In this document: positions 21,426-29,746 of the stretch, piece after piece | How positions within the stretch are numbered: the stretch's first letter is position 1 | Layout of the letters: each line of letters begins with the position of its first letter | Source of the DNA: Bacteroidia bacterium | GTDB taxonomy: Bacteria > Bacteroidota > Bacteroidia > Chitinophagales > Chitinophagaceae | Direction: 5' to 3' | DNA length: 64,000 bases | Assembly (NCBI GenBank): GCA_030427635.1 | Contig: JAUIBA010000019.1 | Span: 1 to 64,000 of the forward strand | The notes under the pieces: model-generated | Seen by the model: only the letters and a program-made list of their open reading frames with translations | Databases searched by the model: none | Told to the model about the DNA's origin: nothing | Translations under genes and position numbers: made by a program

Positions 21426-21549
21426 GCATTAAATTAGTCAAACATCATAGATTTATAAAAAGTTTTCGTTTCAACAAGGGGTAAGGTTCTTCTTTTTCCA
21501 ATTTAGAGCCGAAATGAAAGAAGGAGCGTGATTTTCACGCTCTTTTTTT
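21426..21549 (+). ncRNA. Candidate structured small RNA (~124 nt)
   Basis: Promoter immediately upstream; stem P1 UUUUCGUUUC (21463-21472)/GAAAUGAAAG (21511-21520), stem P2 GGUUCU (21485-21490)/AGAGCC (21505-21510), terminator stem GAGCGUG/CACGCUC plus U7. Confidence 0.6.
21523..21549 (+). terminator. Rho-independent terminator of the candidate sRNA
   Basis: GGAGCGTGA-TTT-TCACGCTC followed by TTTTTTT. Confidence 0.85.
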
Positions 21550-21568
21550 ATAGGCAGAAGGTTGGGTA

Positions 21569-22708
21569 TTATTGTCTTTCTGTAATAAGCTGTACCATGT
21601 GGGCAGCGGCATTGCTACCAAGTGCCACACCCATTCCACCCATCCTGAATGCGCCGAAAACCCGGTCAGATATTGCTTTAACAATAGGGTGGCGGGTTGT
21701 ACCAAATCCCATGATACCAGACCATCGCTGCGCTACTTTATATTCTATGCCGGGTAGTATAGTATGGCAGAGTTTATGCTCCAGATCCTGCTGAATGATG
21801 TCACTAATATTAAAGTCAGTGGTATTCTCTCCATCGAAATCCAGATTGCGGCCTCCGCCAAAGAGTATGCGGTTATCTAGCACTCTGAAGTAATAGTATC
21901 CTTTATCGAAATGAAAAATGCCTTTTATTCTTAGCCCTTTTATAGGTTCGGTGATGAGTATTTGTCCGCGTCCCGGCTTAATATCTTCATGTGGCAGCAA
22001 AGAGGTGCTGAATGCATTGGTGCACACAGAAAGCGTGTTACATCTGAGCTGCCAGTTGCCAGCTCTGATACTGTCGGCAACAAATACCGTTACTCCTTCT
22101 GCCTGTTCATCAAAGCTGACTACTTCGGCACCTGTTTTTACTTCTACACCTGCGGCTATTGCCCTGTCAGTAAGCGCTCTCATCATCATGCCGGTATGTA
22201 TCTCTCCTTCGCATGTGTTTTCTATCAGTGCATGGGAGTATATACCAGCAAAACCAAATTGGCCGATACGTTCATCTGCCCGTCTGAATGCAGGAATGCC
22301 GGTAATAGGTAGCAGCATTTCGTTAAGCATATCTATCTGCTCCAGAACAGGTAGCTGAGCTTCACTGATAAGCTCATGGCTACCATTGCATTGATAACCT
22401 ATATGGTTGTCTCCAAGCCTTTCGCGTAGCTTTAAGAGGCCGGCTTTTCGTGCTGCGAATAATGATACAACTTCTGCTGCACTGGTGGTGCTGAGATCGT
22501 CCAGCAGCTCACTGGCACTACCCATGCATGCAAAACCGGCATTGCGTGTACTGGCACCACTGGGCAGTATTCCCCTTTCCAATACTAATACGCGGGCATG
22601 GGGATATAATTGCTTCAACTCAATAGCGGCATTAAGCCCTACAATTCCTGCACCGATTACGATGTGATCATAGAATGAAAAACTTTGCTGTTCCCAGTAG
22701 CTGAACAA
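21569..22708 (-). CDS. FAD-dependent oxidoreductase (DAO family)
   Basis: DHIVIGAGIVGLNAAIELKQLYPHARVLVLERG dinucleotide-binding motif; C-terminal RWSGIMGFGTTRHPIV. Confidence 0.88.
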   Translation of the reverse strand: MFSYWEQQSFSFYDHIVIGAGIVGLNAAIELKQLYPHARVLVLERGILPSGASTRNAGFACMGSASELLDDLSTTSAAEVVSLFAARKAGLLKLRERLGDNHIGYQCNGSHELISEAQLPVLEQIDMLNEMLLPITGIPAFRRADERIGQFGFAGIYSHALIENTCEGEIHTGMMMRALTDRAIAAGVEVKTGAEVVSFDEQAEGVTVFVADSIRAGNWQLRCNTLSVCTNAFSTSLLPHEDIKPGRGQILITEPIKGLRIKGIFHFDKGYYYFRVLDNRILFGGGRNLDFDGENTTDFNISDIIQQDLEHKLCHTILPGIEYKVAQRWSGIMGFGTTRHPIVKAISDRVFGAFRMGGMGVALGSNAAAHMVQLITERQ

Positions 22709-22762
22709 TGCTAATATGTATTATGTGTGAGTAGAAGGATGCAATGTCTGCGATATCACTTT

Positions 22763-24442
22763 CTAAAACTTTACCAGCTTCTGTACCTGATGTTGTGTGC
22801 CCGCTACTACATTAAGCGTATATATGCCGGCAGGCAGGTGACTCAGGGATATTGCTACAGCATCATTATAACCTTTACGCAGATGCTCCACTCTTGAAAT
22901 AAGCACCCTCCCGGTCATATCAGTTACCTGAAAGCTGACATCATTATCCTCATCAGGTGCAACGATGATATTCACTATATCGTGAGTTGGATTGGGATTT
23001 GCTGTAACCCATGATGCTGTTGTAAATGGTACAAGGTCATCACCTATGCTTAGTATCATATTTACAGCACACCAGAAGTCGGGGATACCATAGCCCTGCT
23101 GGGCAGTAGGGCTTGTATAGCGGCTGGCGCAGCGTATAATTGCCTCTTTTATCTGAAAAGGTGTAGCAGTAGGGTATGCCTGCCACAGGCATGCAGCCCA
23201 GCCGGCTATCTGTGGTGTAGAGAATGATGTACCACTCTGATTGCCATAACCGGTACCGTTAAAAATTGCTGCCAGCTGTCCCATTCCACATACATCAGGC
23301 TTTACACGGCCTGTAGCGTTAGGGCCATAACCACTGTTAGGAGCGCTTACTCCGGTAAAGTCTACTGAGCCTATGGTAAGGGCACTATCTGCATCGCCAG
23401 GAGTAAGTACCATATTCCATCCACCACCGCCCTCATTACCTGCTGTGGCTACAAACAGAATACCTTTTGCTGTGGCAATATTGGCTGCCTTCGCAGCTAT
23501 GGTAGATATACCGTCAAAATCGGTAGCAAATACAAAATTATCGGCAGGGTTATCAAACAGGTTATATCCCAGTGATGTTGTTACTACGTCTGCTCCTACA
23601 CTGTCTGCCCTTTCTGTAGCTGCCAGCATATTAGCAAGTTCTATAGGCTGCTCTGAGTTATTGTCCTCGCTTATGTATAGCGCAAAGGAAGCCATGGGAG
23701 CGCTGCCTATATAGGTGCCGGGTACGTAGCCTGCTATTGTAGCCAGTGCTCTCATTCCGTGTACATCCCAGCCAAATACGCCATCCTCATCCAGTGTGAA
23801 GTTGTATGTATCTATAAGCCGGCCATCAGTAAGCATACTGGTGAAGCCGGGATGGGTGTTTACGTCTATAAACCCAGCGTCTATTACTGCTATGAGCTTA
23901 CCATTGCCGGTATAATTATCATCATGAAGTTTGTTGCCGTTTACCAGCGCTGTCTGAATCCATGTATTACCATACTCGGCCGATGCCCATGTTTTCTTAT
24001 TTCCGGCATTGAGTCCTCCGGTAGCAGTACCTGCATCATCCGAAGGGCGGTGCAGAGAGTCTGCATACCAGGCAATAAATTCTGTGCCTGCTACCCAGGG
24101 TTTGTCTTCTATAGTATGGATATTGGCTGAGTCGCGTAGCAGAACTACGCAGAAGTTAAGCCAGCGCGAAGTACTGTGTAGCTTGGTGCCTGTGCCGGTA
24201 AGGTCCAGCACGGTGTCAATATATGTTCTGTTTACCGGGAGGTCTGTACTGTCAACAGCAATACCCTGATTGGTACGTCTGGTAATAGCCCGTGGGGAAA
24301 GATAAGCTGCCGGTGATGATAATGAAAAAGGCGTATTATTCTTGTCGGCAAACCGCACAATGTATGCATATTGCTGTGCATGCATTTTACTTCCTGCCAG
24401 CATCAAAGCTGCAAGAACTATCCACCTCAGGCTCCTGTACAT
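22763..24442 (-). CDS. S8 (subtilisin-like) serine peptidase with T9SS type A C-terminal domain
   Basis: GKLIAVIDAGF, DVHGMRALATIAG, QSGTSFSTPQIAGWAACL; C-terminal NPNPTHDIVNI...LPAGIYTLNVV. Confidence 0.9.
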   Translation of the reverse strand: MYRSLRWIVLAALMLAGSKMHAQQYAYIVRFADKNNTPFSLSSPAAYLSPRAITRRTNQGIAVDSTDLPVNRTYIDTVLDLTGTGTKLHSTSRWLNFCVVLLRDSANIHTIEDKPWVAGTEFIAWYADSLHRPSDDAGTATGGLNAGNKKTWASAEYGNTWIQTALVNGNKLHDDNYTGNGKLIAVIDAGFIDVNTHPGFTSMLTDGRLIDTYNFTLDEDGVFGWDVHGMRALATIAGYVPGTYIGSAPMASFALYISEDNNSEQPIELANMLAATERADSVGADVVTTSLGYNLFDNPADNFVFATDFDGISTIAAKAANIATAKGILFVATAGNEGGGGWNMVLTPGDADSALTIGSVDFTGVSAPNSGYGPNATGRVKPDVCGMGQLAAIFNGTGYGNQSGTSFSTPQIAGWAACLWQAYPTATPFQIKEAIIRCASRYTSPTAQQGYGIPDFWCAVNMILSIGDDLVPFTTASWVTANPNPTHDIVNIIVAPDEDNDVSFQVTDMTGRVLISRVEHLRKGYNDAVAISLSHLPAGIYTLNVVAGTQHQVQKLVKF

Positions 24443-24444
24443 AA

Positions 24445-25185
24445 TCAGTTATGGTCTATAGCTCTCATCACTACTGAGTAGCCGTTCAGACACTGTGAGT
24501 TGTAGGCTTTGTAGGTCCAGTAGGTAAGCTCTCTGTACACGAGCCCTACATTGTAGGCATACACAGCTTTAGAGTACACACGATAGGCAGCTACACCGGT
24601 GTCTACATCGGGATAGTTGACTGACTCATCATTCTCCAGCACTGTTACGGTATTGTCAAAGTTGAGATAGCCGGTATTATAAGATTTACGGTAGTTTTTA
24701 TAAGTATAATCCCAATTGGTAAGGAAGGTAAACTGAGGGTCATTCAGTGGTGCATACTGATTACCTTTCCATGTTTGCCCCTCTGTAATGGGGAACATCA
24801 TTTTTACATACTTTATTTCATCCTGAGACCAGTTCAGGCTATTGCCGGTAGGGTTGGCAATGATTACGCTCTGTGGTTTCCATGCAGCACCGTCATACGG
24901 GCGCACATACACATCAATGATGTATGAAGTACGGTTGTAAAAATTTCTTTTATCGGTAAATGTGTCTGTTATGGCATATTTCACCTGTGACTTTGTACGA
25001 TATTGTGTACATAGGTCTTCATTATAGTAGATGGAGTCTACATCATAGACTACATATTTACCAAACGTAAGTGGCATATAGTTACGGGTAAGATCCGTAG
25101 TGTTGTCGTTATGCTTTCTGCACGACGATACAAATGCTACAGCAACGGCAGCCAGCAACAGGAGCGACAGATACTTTTTATTCAT
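24445..25185 (-). CDS. Hypothetical lipoprotein
   Basis: MNKKYLSLLLLAAVAVAFVSSCRKHND lipobox; 3 bp from the S8 gene start. Confidence 0.7.
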   Translation of the reverse strand: MNKKYLSLLLLAAVAVAFVSSCRKHNDNTTDLTRNYMPLTFGKYVVYDVDSIYYNEDLCTQYRTKSQVKYAITDTFTDKRNFYNRTSYIIDVYVRPYDGAAWKPQSVIIANPTGNSLNWSQDEIKYVKMMFPITEGQTWKGNQYAPLNDPQFTFLTNWDYTYKNYRKSYNTGYLNFDNTVTVLENDESVNYPDVDTGVAAYRVYSKAVYAYNVGLVYRELTYWTYKAYNSQCLNGYSVVMRAIDHN

Positions 25186-25316
25186 AAAAACATTCAGGCA
25201 GATAATGCACGTAAATATAAGTAATTAATAACAATAAGGGGTATTTATTTGGTAGGTGTACTGCTACTACATCTGCATGCTTTTTCGCATCAGAAGAGTT
25301 CGTTATGTTTTGTTCC

Positions 25317-25351
25317 GTAAAAAAGCCGGAAGAGTTTTCTGCCGGCTTCTT
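25317..25351 (-). terminator. Terminator after the EGF-like lipoprotein
   Basis: GAAGCCGGCAG-AAAACT-CTTCCGGCTTTTTT on the minus strand. Confidence 0.7.
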
Positions 25352-25378
25352 TATATGAAAATAGTTTTGTGTGTGATA

Positions 25379-25882
25379 TTATCGCAATCCCTGTCCAAAG
25401 AAGCGGCAATCGTAGGCCGATGTGTCGCGCTCTACATGATAATCCAGCCACAACGAGTCATTACTCATTTTGCCGGTACCAATGAAGGTAAGGCTGTTGT
25501 TACTACCCTGGAAAGTGAATGTATCTACACCCTGCATAGTGCAGTATGCGCTATCGTCGGGGTCATTAAGCAGGTTCTTCAGTATCATTTCTCGTGGGTC
25601 GGTAAGCTGCGCCTTGAAGTAGATACGGTAAGAGTCGTAATAGACAGTGTCGGATGAGCAGGTATCATGCCCGTTATAGGCTTTAATAAACTTATCTCGG
25701 CTCAGTATCTCACAGCGCTCTCCTTCAAAGCCAACAGGACATACACAGCCCCCGCCATCGCAGGCACCCAGGTTCAGACAAATCACATTATCGCACGCGT
25801 CCTTTTTGCAGGAAGTATAAAAAACTGCTGCAAAAATGGTCAATAACAGCGTAGCTGTAAGCAGAATATTTCTTACGGGCAT
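25379..25882 (-). CDS. Lipoprotein with an N-terminal EGF-like module
   Basis: Lipobox FYTSCKK followed by CDNVICLNLGACDGGGCVCPVGFEGERCE. Confidence 0.75.
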   Translation of the reverse strand: MPVRNILLTATLLLTIFAAVFYTSCKKDACDNVICLNLGACDGGGCVCPVGFEGERCEILSRDKFIKAYNGHDTCSSDTVYYDSYRIYFKAQLTDPREMILKNLLNDPDDSAYCTMQGVDTFTFQGSNNSLTFIGTGKMSNDSLWLDYHVERDTSAYDCRFFGQGLR

Positions 25883-26097
25883 GACGGTAAAAGTATTTAT
25901 AACTCGCTAAAATATAAAATTGTTCGTTCAATTTCACTTCATAAGACGCTATTTTTTGTGGAGATGTGAGTATAGCCTTGCATGATGTGCGGGGTTTTAA
26001 GTACTTCATATACATCAAAATATGGTTTGTGACAATAAAATACATACATACTGTATCTTCGTATTTTGCGTTTAGTTCATAATACGAGACTTATTTC

Positions 26098-26799
26098 ATG
26101 CGTTATAGCCGGCTGGTAGTACTGGTAATCCTGTTTTTTTCATGCTCAAAGGCGTTTGGCCAAAGGCCTGCATTGAACATGCCCGATCATGATGATAAGC
26201 TCTATTACTTTGGTATCACTTTTGGTACCAACTTCTCTGTATACCGTATCAATTACTCAAATTCATTTGCTGAGACAGATACATTCAAGCGTATTCAGCC
26301 GCTATGGAAACCCGGGTTTAACCTGGGACTTATGGGCAATTTACGACTGAGCAGTTTTGTTGATTTCAGATTTGTTCCCACACTGTTGTTTGCCGAGAAA
26401 AGGATAAAGTTTGAGTATGGCCCGCCCAGTGATAGCCTGGCTGACCGCTCTATAGAATCCATATATATGCATTTGCCGTTCCAGTTCAAGTTTAAGAGTG
26501 ACAGGATGAAAAATTTCCGTTTCTATGGACTGGCAGGCGGTAAGTTTGATTATGACCTTGCTTCCAATGCCCGCTCAAAACGTACAGATGAATTTATAAA
26601 AATCACACCTATAGACTTTGGTATGGAGTTTGGCGTAGGATTTGAGTTCTTCAATCCCAATTTTATATTCTCTCCTGAGATTAAAGTAAGTCAGGGCTTT
26701 GCCAATCAGCTATATCGTGACAGCGGCCTGCAGCTTACCAATGCTATTGACCGCCTCAGTACCCGTATGATAGTGATATCCCTGCACCTTGAGGGGTAA
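26098..26799 (+). CDS. porT: PorT-like outer-membrane beta-barrel protein (T9SS-associated family)
   Basis: KLYYFGITFGTNFSVYRINYSN...FRFVPTLLFAEKRIKFEY resembles PorT/SprT. Confidence 0.7.
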   Translation: MRYSRLVVLVILFFSCSKAFGQRPALNMPDHDDKLYYFGITFGTNFSVYRINYSNSFAETDTFKRIQPLWKPGFNLGLMGNLRLSSFVDFRFVPTLLFAEKRIKFEYGPPSDSLADRSIESIYMHLPFQFKFKSDRMKNFRFYGLAGGKFDYDLASNARSKRTDEFIKITPIDFGMEFGVGFEFFNPNFIFSPEIKVSQGFANQLYRDSGLQLTNAIDRLSTRMIVISLHLEG

Positions 26800-26879
26800 G
26801 CAGCTGGTCATAAATGGGGCTGTATTAATACGGTACATGAAAATACGTGTACCTTTAGCCTCCCGAAAAAATCGCTTAT

Positions 26880-28085
26880 ATGAAAGAAGCATTCATTGTA
26901 GATGGGGTAAGGACCCCGATAGGTAATATTAAAGGTGTTTTGTCTGGTATTCGTGCCGATGATATGGCTGCGCTGGTGATAAAAGAACTGGCAAGCCGTA
27001 ATCCGCATATACCTGCCGATGCTATAGATGATGTAATACTGGGCTGTCATAACCAGGCTGGTGAAGATAATCGTAACGTGGCCCGTATGGCGCTGCTGCT
27101 GGCAGGTATTCCGTGGAGTGTGCCGGGCGAAACGGTGAACCGTTTATGCGCATCGGGTATGAGTGCTGTTATTAATGCTGCAAGAGCTGTAAAGGCAGGT
27201 GATGGTGATGTGTTTATAGCCGGAGGGATGGAGCACATGACACGCAGCCCGTACGTAATATCAAAGGCTGCACAACCATTTGGTGGTGATGCAAAGATGT
27301 ATGACAGTAGTTTTGGCTGGAGGTTTGTCAATCCACGGATGCATGAGCTTTATGGTACAGACCCTATGGGGATAACTGCCGAAAATCTGGCAGAGATGTA
27401 TAGTATAAGCCGTGAAGATCAGGATTTGTTTGCATGGCGCTCTCAGATGAAAGCAAAAGCTGCCAGGGAGTCTGGAAGACTGGCAGAAGAAATAGTAGCT
27501 GTGCCTATACCTCAGCGTAAAGGTGAGCCTGTGATGGTGACAGAAGATGAATTTATAAAGCCGGAAACAAGTGTGGAGAAGCTGGCAAAACTGAAGCCTG
27601 CATTTAGTAAAACAGGAAGTGTAACAGCGGGTAACTCATCGGGTTTGAATGATGGTGCAGCAGCTTTGTATATACTTTCAGGAGAGGCGGTAAGCAGATA
27701 TGGCGTTACTCCCAGGGCACGTATAGTAAGCTCTGCTGTAGTGGGGGTAGAACCCCGTATTATGGGTATAGGCCCGGTAGGCGCTACACAAAAAGCACTG
27801 GCAAAAGCAGGGCTTACACTTAATGATATAGATATTATAGAGCTGAATGAGGCATTTGCAGCACAGAGTCTGGCATGCACACGCCAGCTGGGGCTTGCTG
27901 ATGATGACCCGAGGGTAAATCCCAATGGTGGCGCTATAGCGCTGGGACACCCATTGGGTATGACCGGAGCTCGTATCACAAATGCTGCTGCACTGGAGCT
28001 ACAGAAAACAGGCAAACGTTATGCACTGGCTACTATGTGCATAGGTCTGGGGCAGGGCTATGCCGTGATACTGGAAAGGGTATAG
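26880..28085 (+). CDS. Thiolase (acetyl-CoA C-acyltransferase, 3-oxoadipyl-CoA thiolase-like)
   Basis: VNRLCASGMSAV active-site Cys, NGGAIALGHPLGMTGAR, CIGLGQGYAVILE. Confidence 0.93.
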   Translation: MKEAFIVDGVRTPIGNIKGVLSGIRADDMAALVIKELASRNPHIPADAIDDVILGCHNQAGEDNRNVARMALLLAGIPWSVPGETVNRLCASGMSAVINAARAVKAGDGDVFIAGGMEHMTRSPYVISKAAQPFGGDAKMYDSSFGWRFVNPRMHELYGTDPMGITAENLAEMYSISREDQDLFAWRSQMKAKAARESGRLAEEIVAVPIPQRKGEPVMVTEDEFIKPETSVEKLAKLKPAFSKTGSVTAGNSSGLNDGAAALYILSGEAVSRYGVTPRARIVSSAVVGVEPRIMGIGPVGATQKALAKAGLTLNDIDIIELNEAFAAQSLACTRQLGLADDDPRVNPNGGAIALGHPLGMTGARITNAAALELQKTGKRYALATMCIGLGQGYAVILERV

Positions 28086-28132
28086 TTTTGCAGGATATTG
28101 ATACTGATAATGGGGCAGGATAATATCCTGCC

Positions 28133-29110
28133 TCATTTGTGTTTAAGCCATACCACAACAGGAAAATGGTCACTATAGCCATTGGCAAATTCCTTGCCTC
28201 TGAACGAGCGGGCAGGTTCATTAGTATGACCCCTGCGGTGGTTCTTTATAAAATCGGGTGAGAAGATTGCTGCGCTATCATAGGCATAGCTGGGCGAAAG
28301 CAATATCTGGTCAAATAGGTTGAGTGTGCTACCAAAGTATTCTGTGCCCTGTCCGGCTTTCCTTAGTTGCATGAACGGGTTGTTCAGCCCCTGTAGTTCC
28401 TGAGTCATGCTGCTATCTTCGGGGTTGTCATTGAAGTCGCCCATGACAATGATGTGCTGCCGGCCATTCCCGTATAGCTCTTTCAGCCTTTCTGAAAGAG
28501 TGCGGGCAGCTACTCTGCGTGCCAGTACCGCAGCGGCACCTCCCCTGCGGCTGGGCCAGTGGTTGATGAATATATAGGTAGTGTCCTGTCCCAGCAGGCC
28601 ACATACTTCCAGTATGCTTCTGGTAGCCTTGTCTACAGGTGGTATTGTCCATTCCTTATGGGTAAGGGGGCGGAAACTTTTCTTTTTATACAGCAGTGCC
28701 ACATTCATACCTCTGGCATCGCCCTGTGTGGCGCAGATAGCGCCATATCCCCGTCTTTTCAGCTCGGGGGTATGCAGCAGGTCGTTAAGTATGGATATAT
28801 TCTCTACTTCAGAGAGGCCTGTGAGTGCAGGTCCATCCGGCACATCAATGCTGGCCAGTACCATAGCGGTATTGTGCAGCTTTTTCCGGTATATGGTACG
28901 CGTGTATCTATATGTGCCACCGGGGGTAAATTCGTCATCATCTTTCGCCGGATTGTTTACCGTATCGAAGAAGTTTTCACAATTATAGAAAGCCAGAGAT
29001 ATTCCCTTTTTCTGTTTACTGCAGCTGAATAGTGCTGCCATTGCAGAGGGAATAAATAGCAGCATGAAAATATGCTTTCGGAAAAAATATCCTACTTTCA
29101 CCACACACAC
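28133..29110 (-). CDS. Endonuclease/exonuclease/phosphatase family protein
   Basis: LAFYNCENFFDT, VMGDFNDNP, GYSDHFPVVV motifs. Confidence 0.88.
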   Translation of the reverse strand: MCVVKVGYFFRKHIFMLLFIPSAMAALFSCSKQKKGISLAFYNCENFFDTVNNPAKDDDEFTPGGTYRYTRTIYRKKLHNTAMVLASIDVPDGPALTGLSEVENISILNDLLHTPELKRRGYGAICATQGDARGMNVALLYKKKSFRPLTHKEWTIPPVDKATRSILEVCGLLGQDTTYIFINHWPSRRGGAAAVLARRVAARTLSERLKELYGNGRQHIIVMGDFNDNPEDSSMTQELQGLNNPFMQLRKAGQGTEYFGSTLNLFDQILLSPSYAYDSAAIFSPDFIKNHRRGHTNEPARSFRGKEFANGYSDHFPVVVWLKHK

Positions 29111-29122
29111 AAAGTAAACACA

Positions 29123-29641
29123 ATGTCACTGAACGAATTACTTCTTGCCGAACTAAAAAATGAGGCCGCAGCTACCCGCAGGTTGCTGGAAAGGGTGCCT
29201 GTAGAAAAAAATGACTGGAAGCCACACCCCAAGTCTATGGCGCTGGGACGCCTGGCTATGCATGTGGCTGAAATAAGTGAATGGACAGCATCTACCTTAC
29301 TGGCCGATGAGCTGGACTTTTCAAAAACAGAATACAAGCCCAAAGATCCGGAAAGTGTGCAGGAGCTGCTGGATAAGCATGATAGCTGCGTAGCTGTAGC
29401 CGTGGATGCATTGCAGCGTTTTGATGAGTCCCATTACGGTGACCTCTGGACATTGCGTACCGGAGAGCATGTTCATTTTTCTTTACCTAAAAGTGCAGTA
29501 GTGCGCAGTTTTGCATTCAATCACCTTTATCACCACCGTGCACAGCTGGGTGTATATCTGCGTCTGCTTAATGTTCCCATACCTGGTATGTATGGTCCTA
29601 CGGCCGACGAGCTGGAAGCTATGGCGGCAGCTAAGGGCTAG
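29123..29641 (+). CDS. DinB family protein
   Basis: MSLNELLLAELKNEAAATRRLLERVP...HVAEISEW...FNHLYHHRAQLGVYLRL; ORF opens at 29072, likely start 29123. Confidence 0.85.
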   Translation: MSLNELLLAELKNEAAATRRLLERVPVEKNDWKPHPKSMALGRLAMHVAEISEWTASTLLADELDFSKTEYKPKDPESVQELLDKHDSCVAVAVDALQRFDESHYGDLWTLRTGEHVHFSLPKSAVVRSFAFNHLYHHRAQLGVYLRLLNVPIPGMYGPTADELEAMAAAKG

Positions 29642-29677
29642 TAGCGCGTTCAGCAGGCAGTTAATGAATGAAATAAT

Positions 29678-29716
29678 AACAGAAAAGGCTCCGGAACTTC
29701 CGGAGCCTTTTCTGTT
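29678..29716. terminator. Bidirectional terminator between convergent genes
   Basis: Perfect 18-bp inverted repeat AACAGAAAAGGCTCCGGA-ACT-TCCGGAGCCTTTTCTGTT. Confidence 0.9.
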
Positions 29717-29746
29717 ATACCCATGCAGGGTAAGTAAAATGAAGTA

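Noticed and set aside
27512-28015. 167-aa antisense ORF inside the thiolase
   Set aside because: Shadow ORF; the thiolase frame has clear family motifs.
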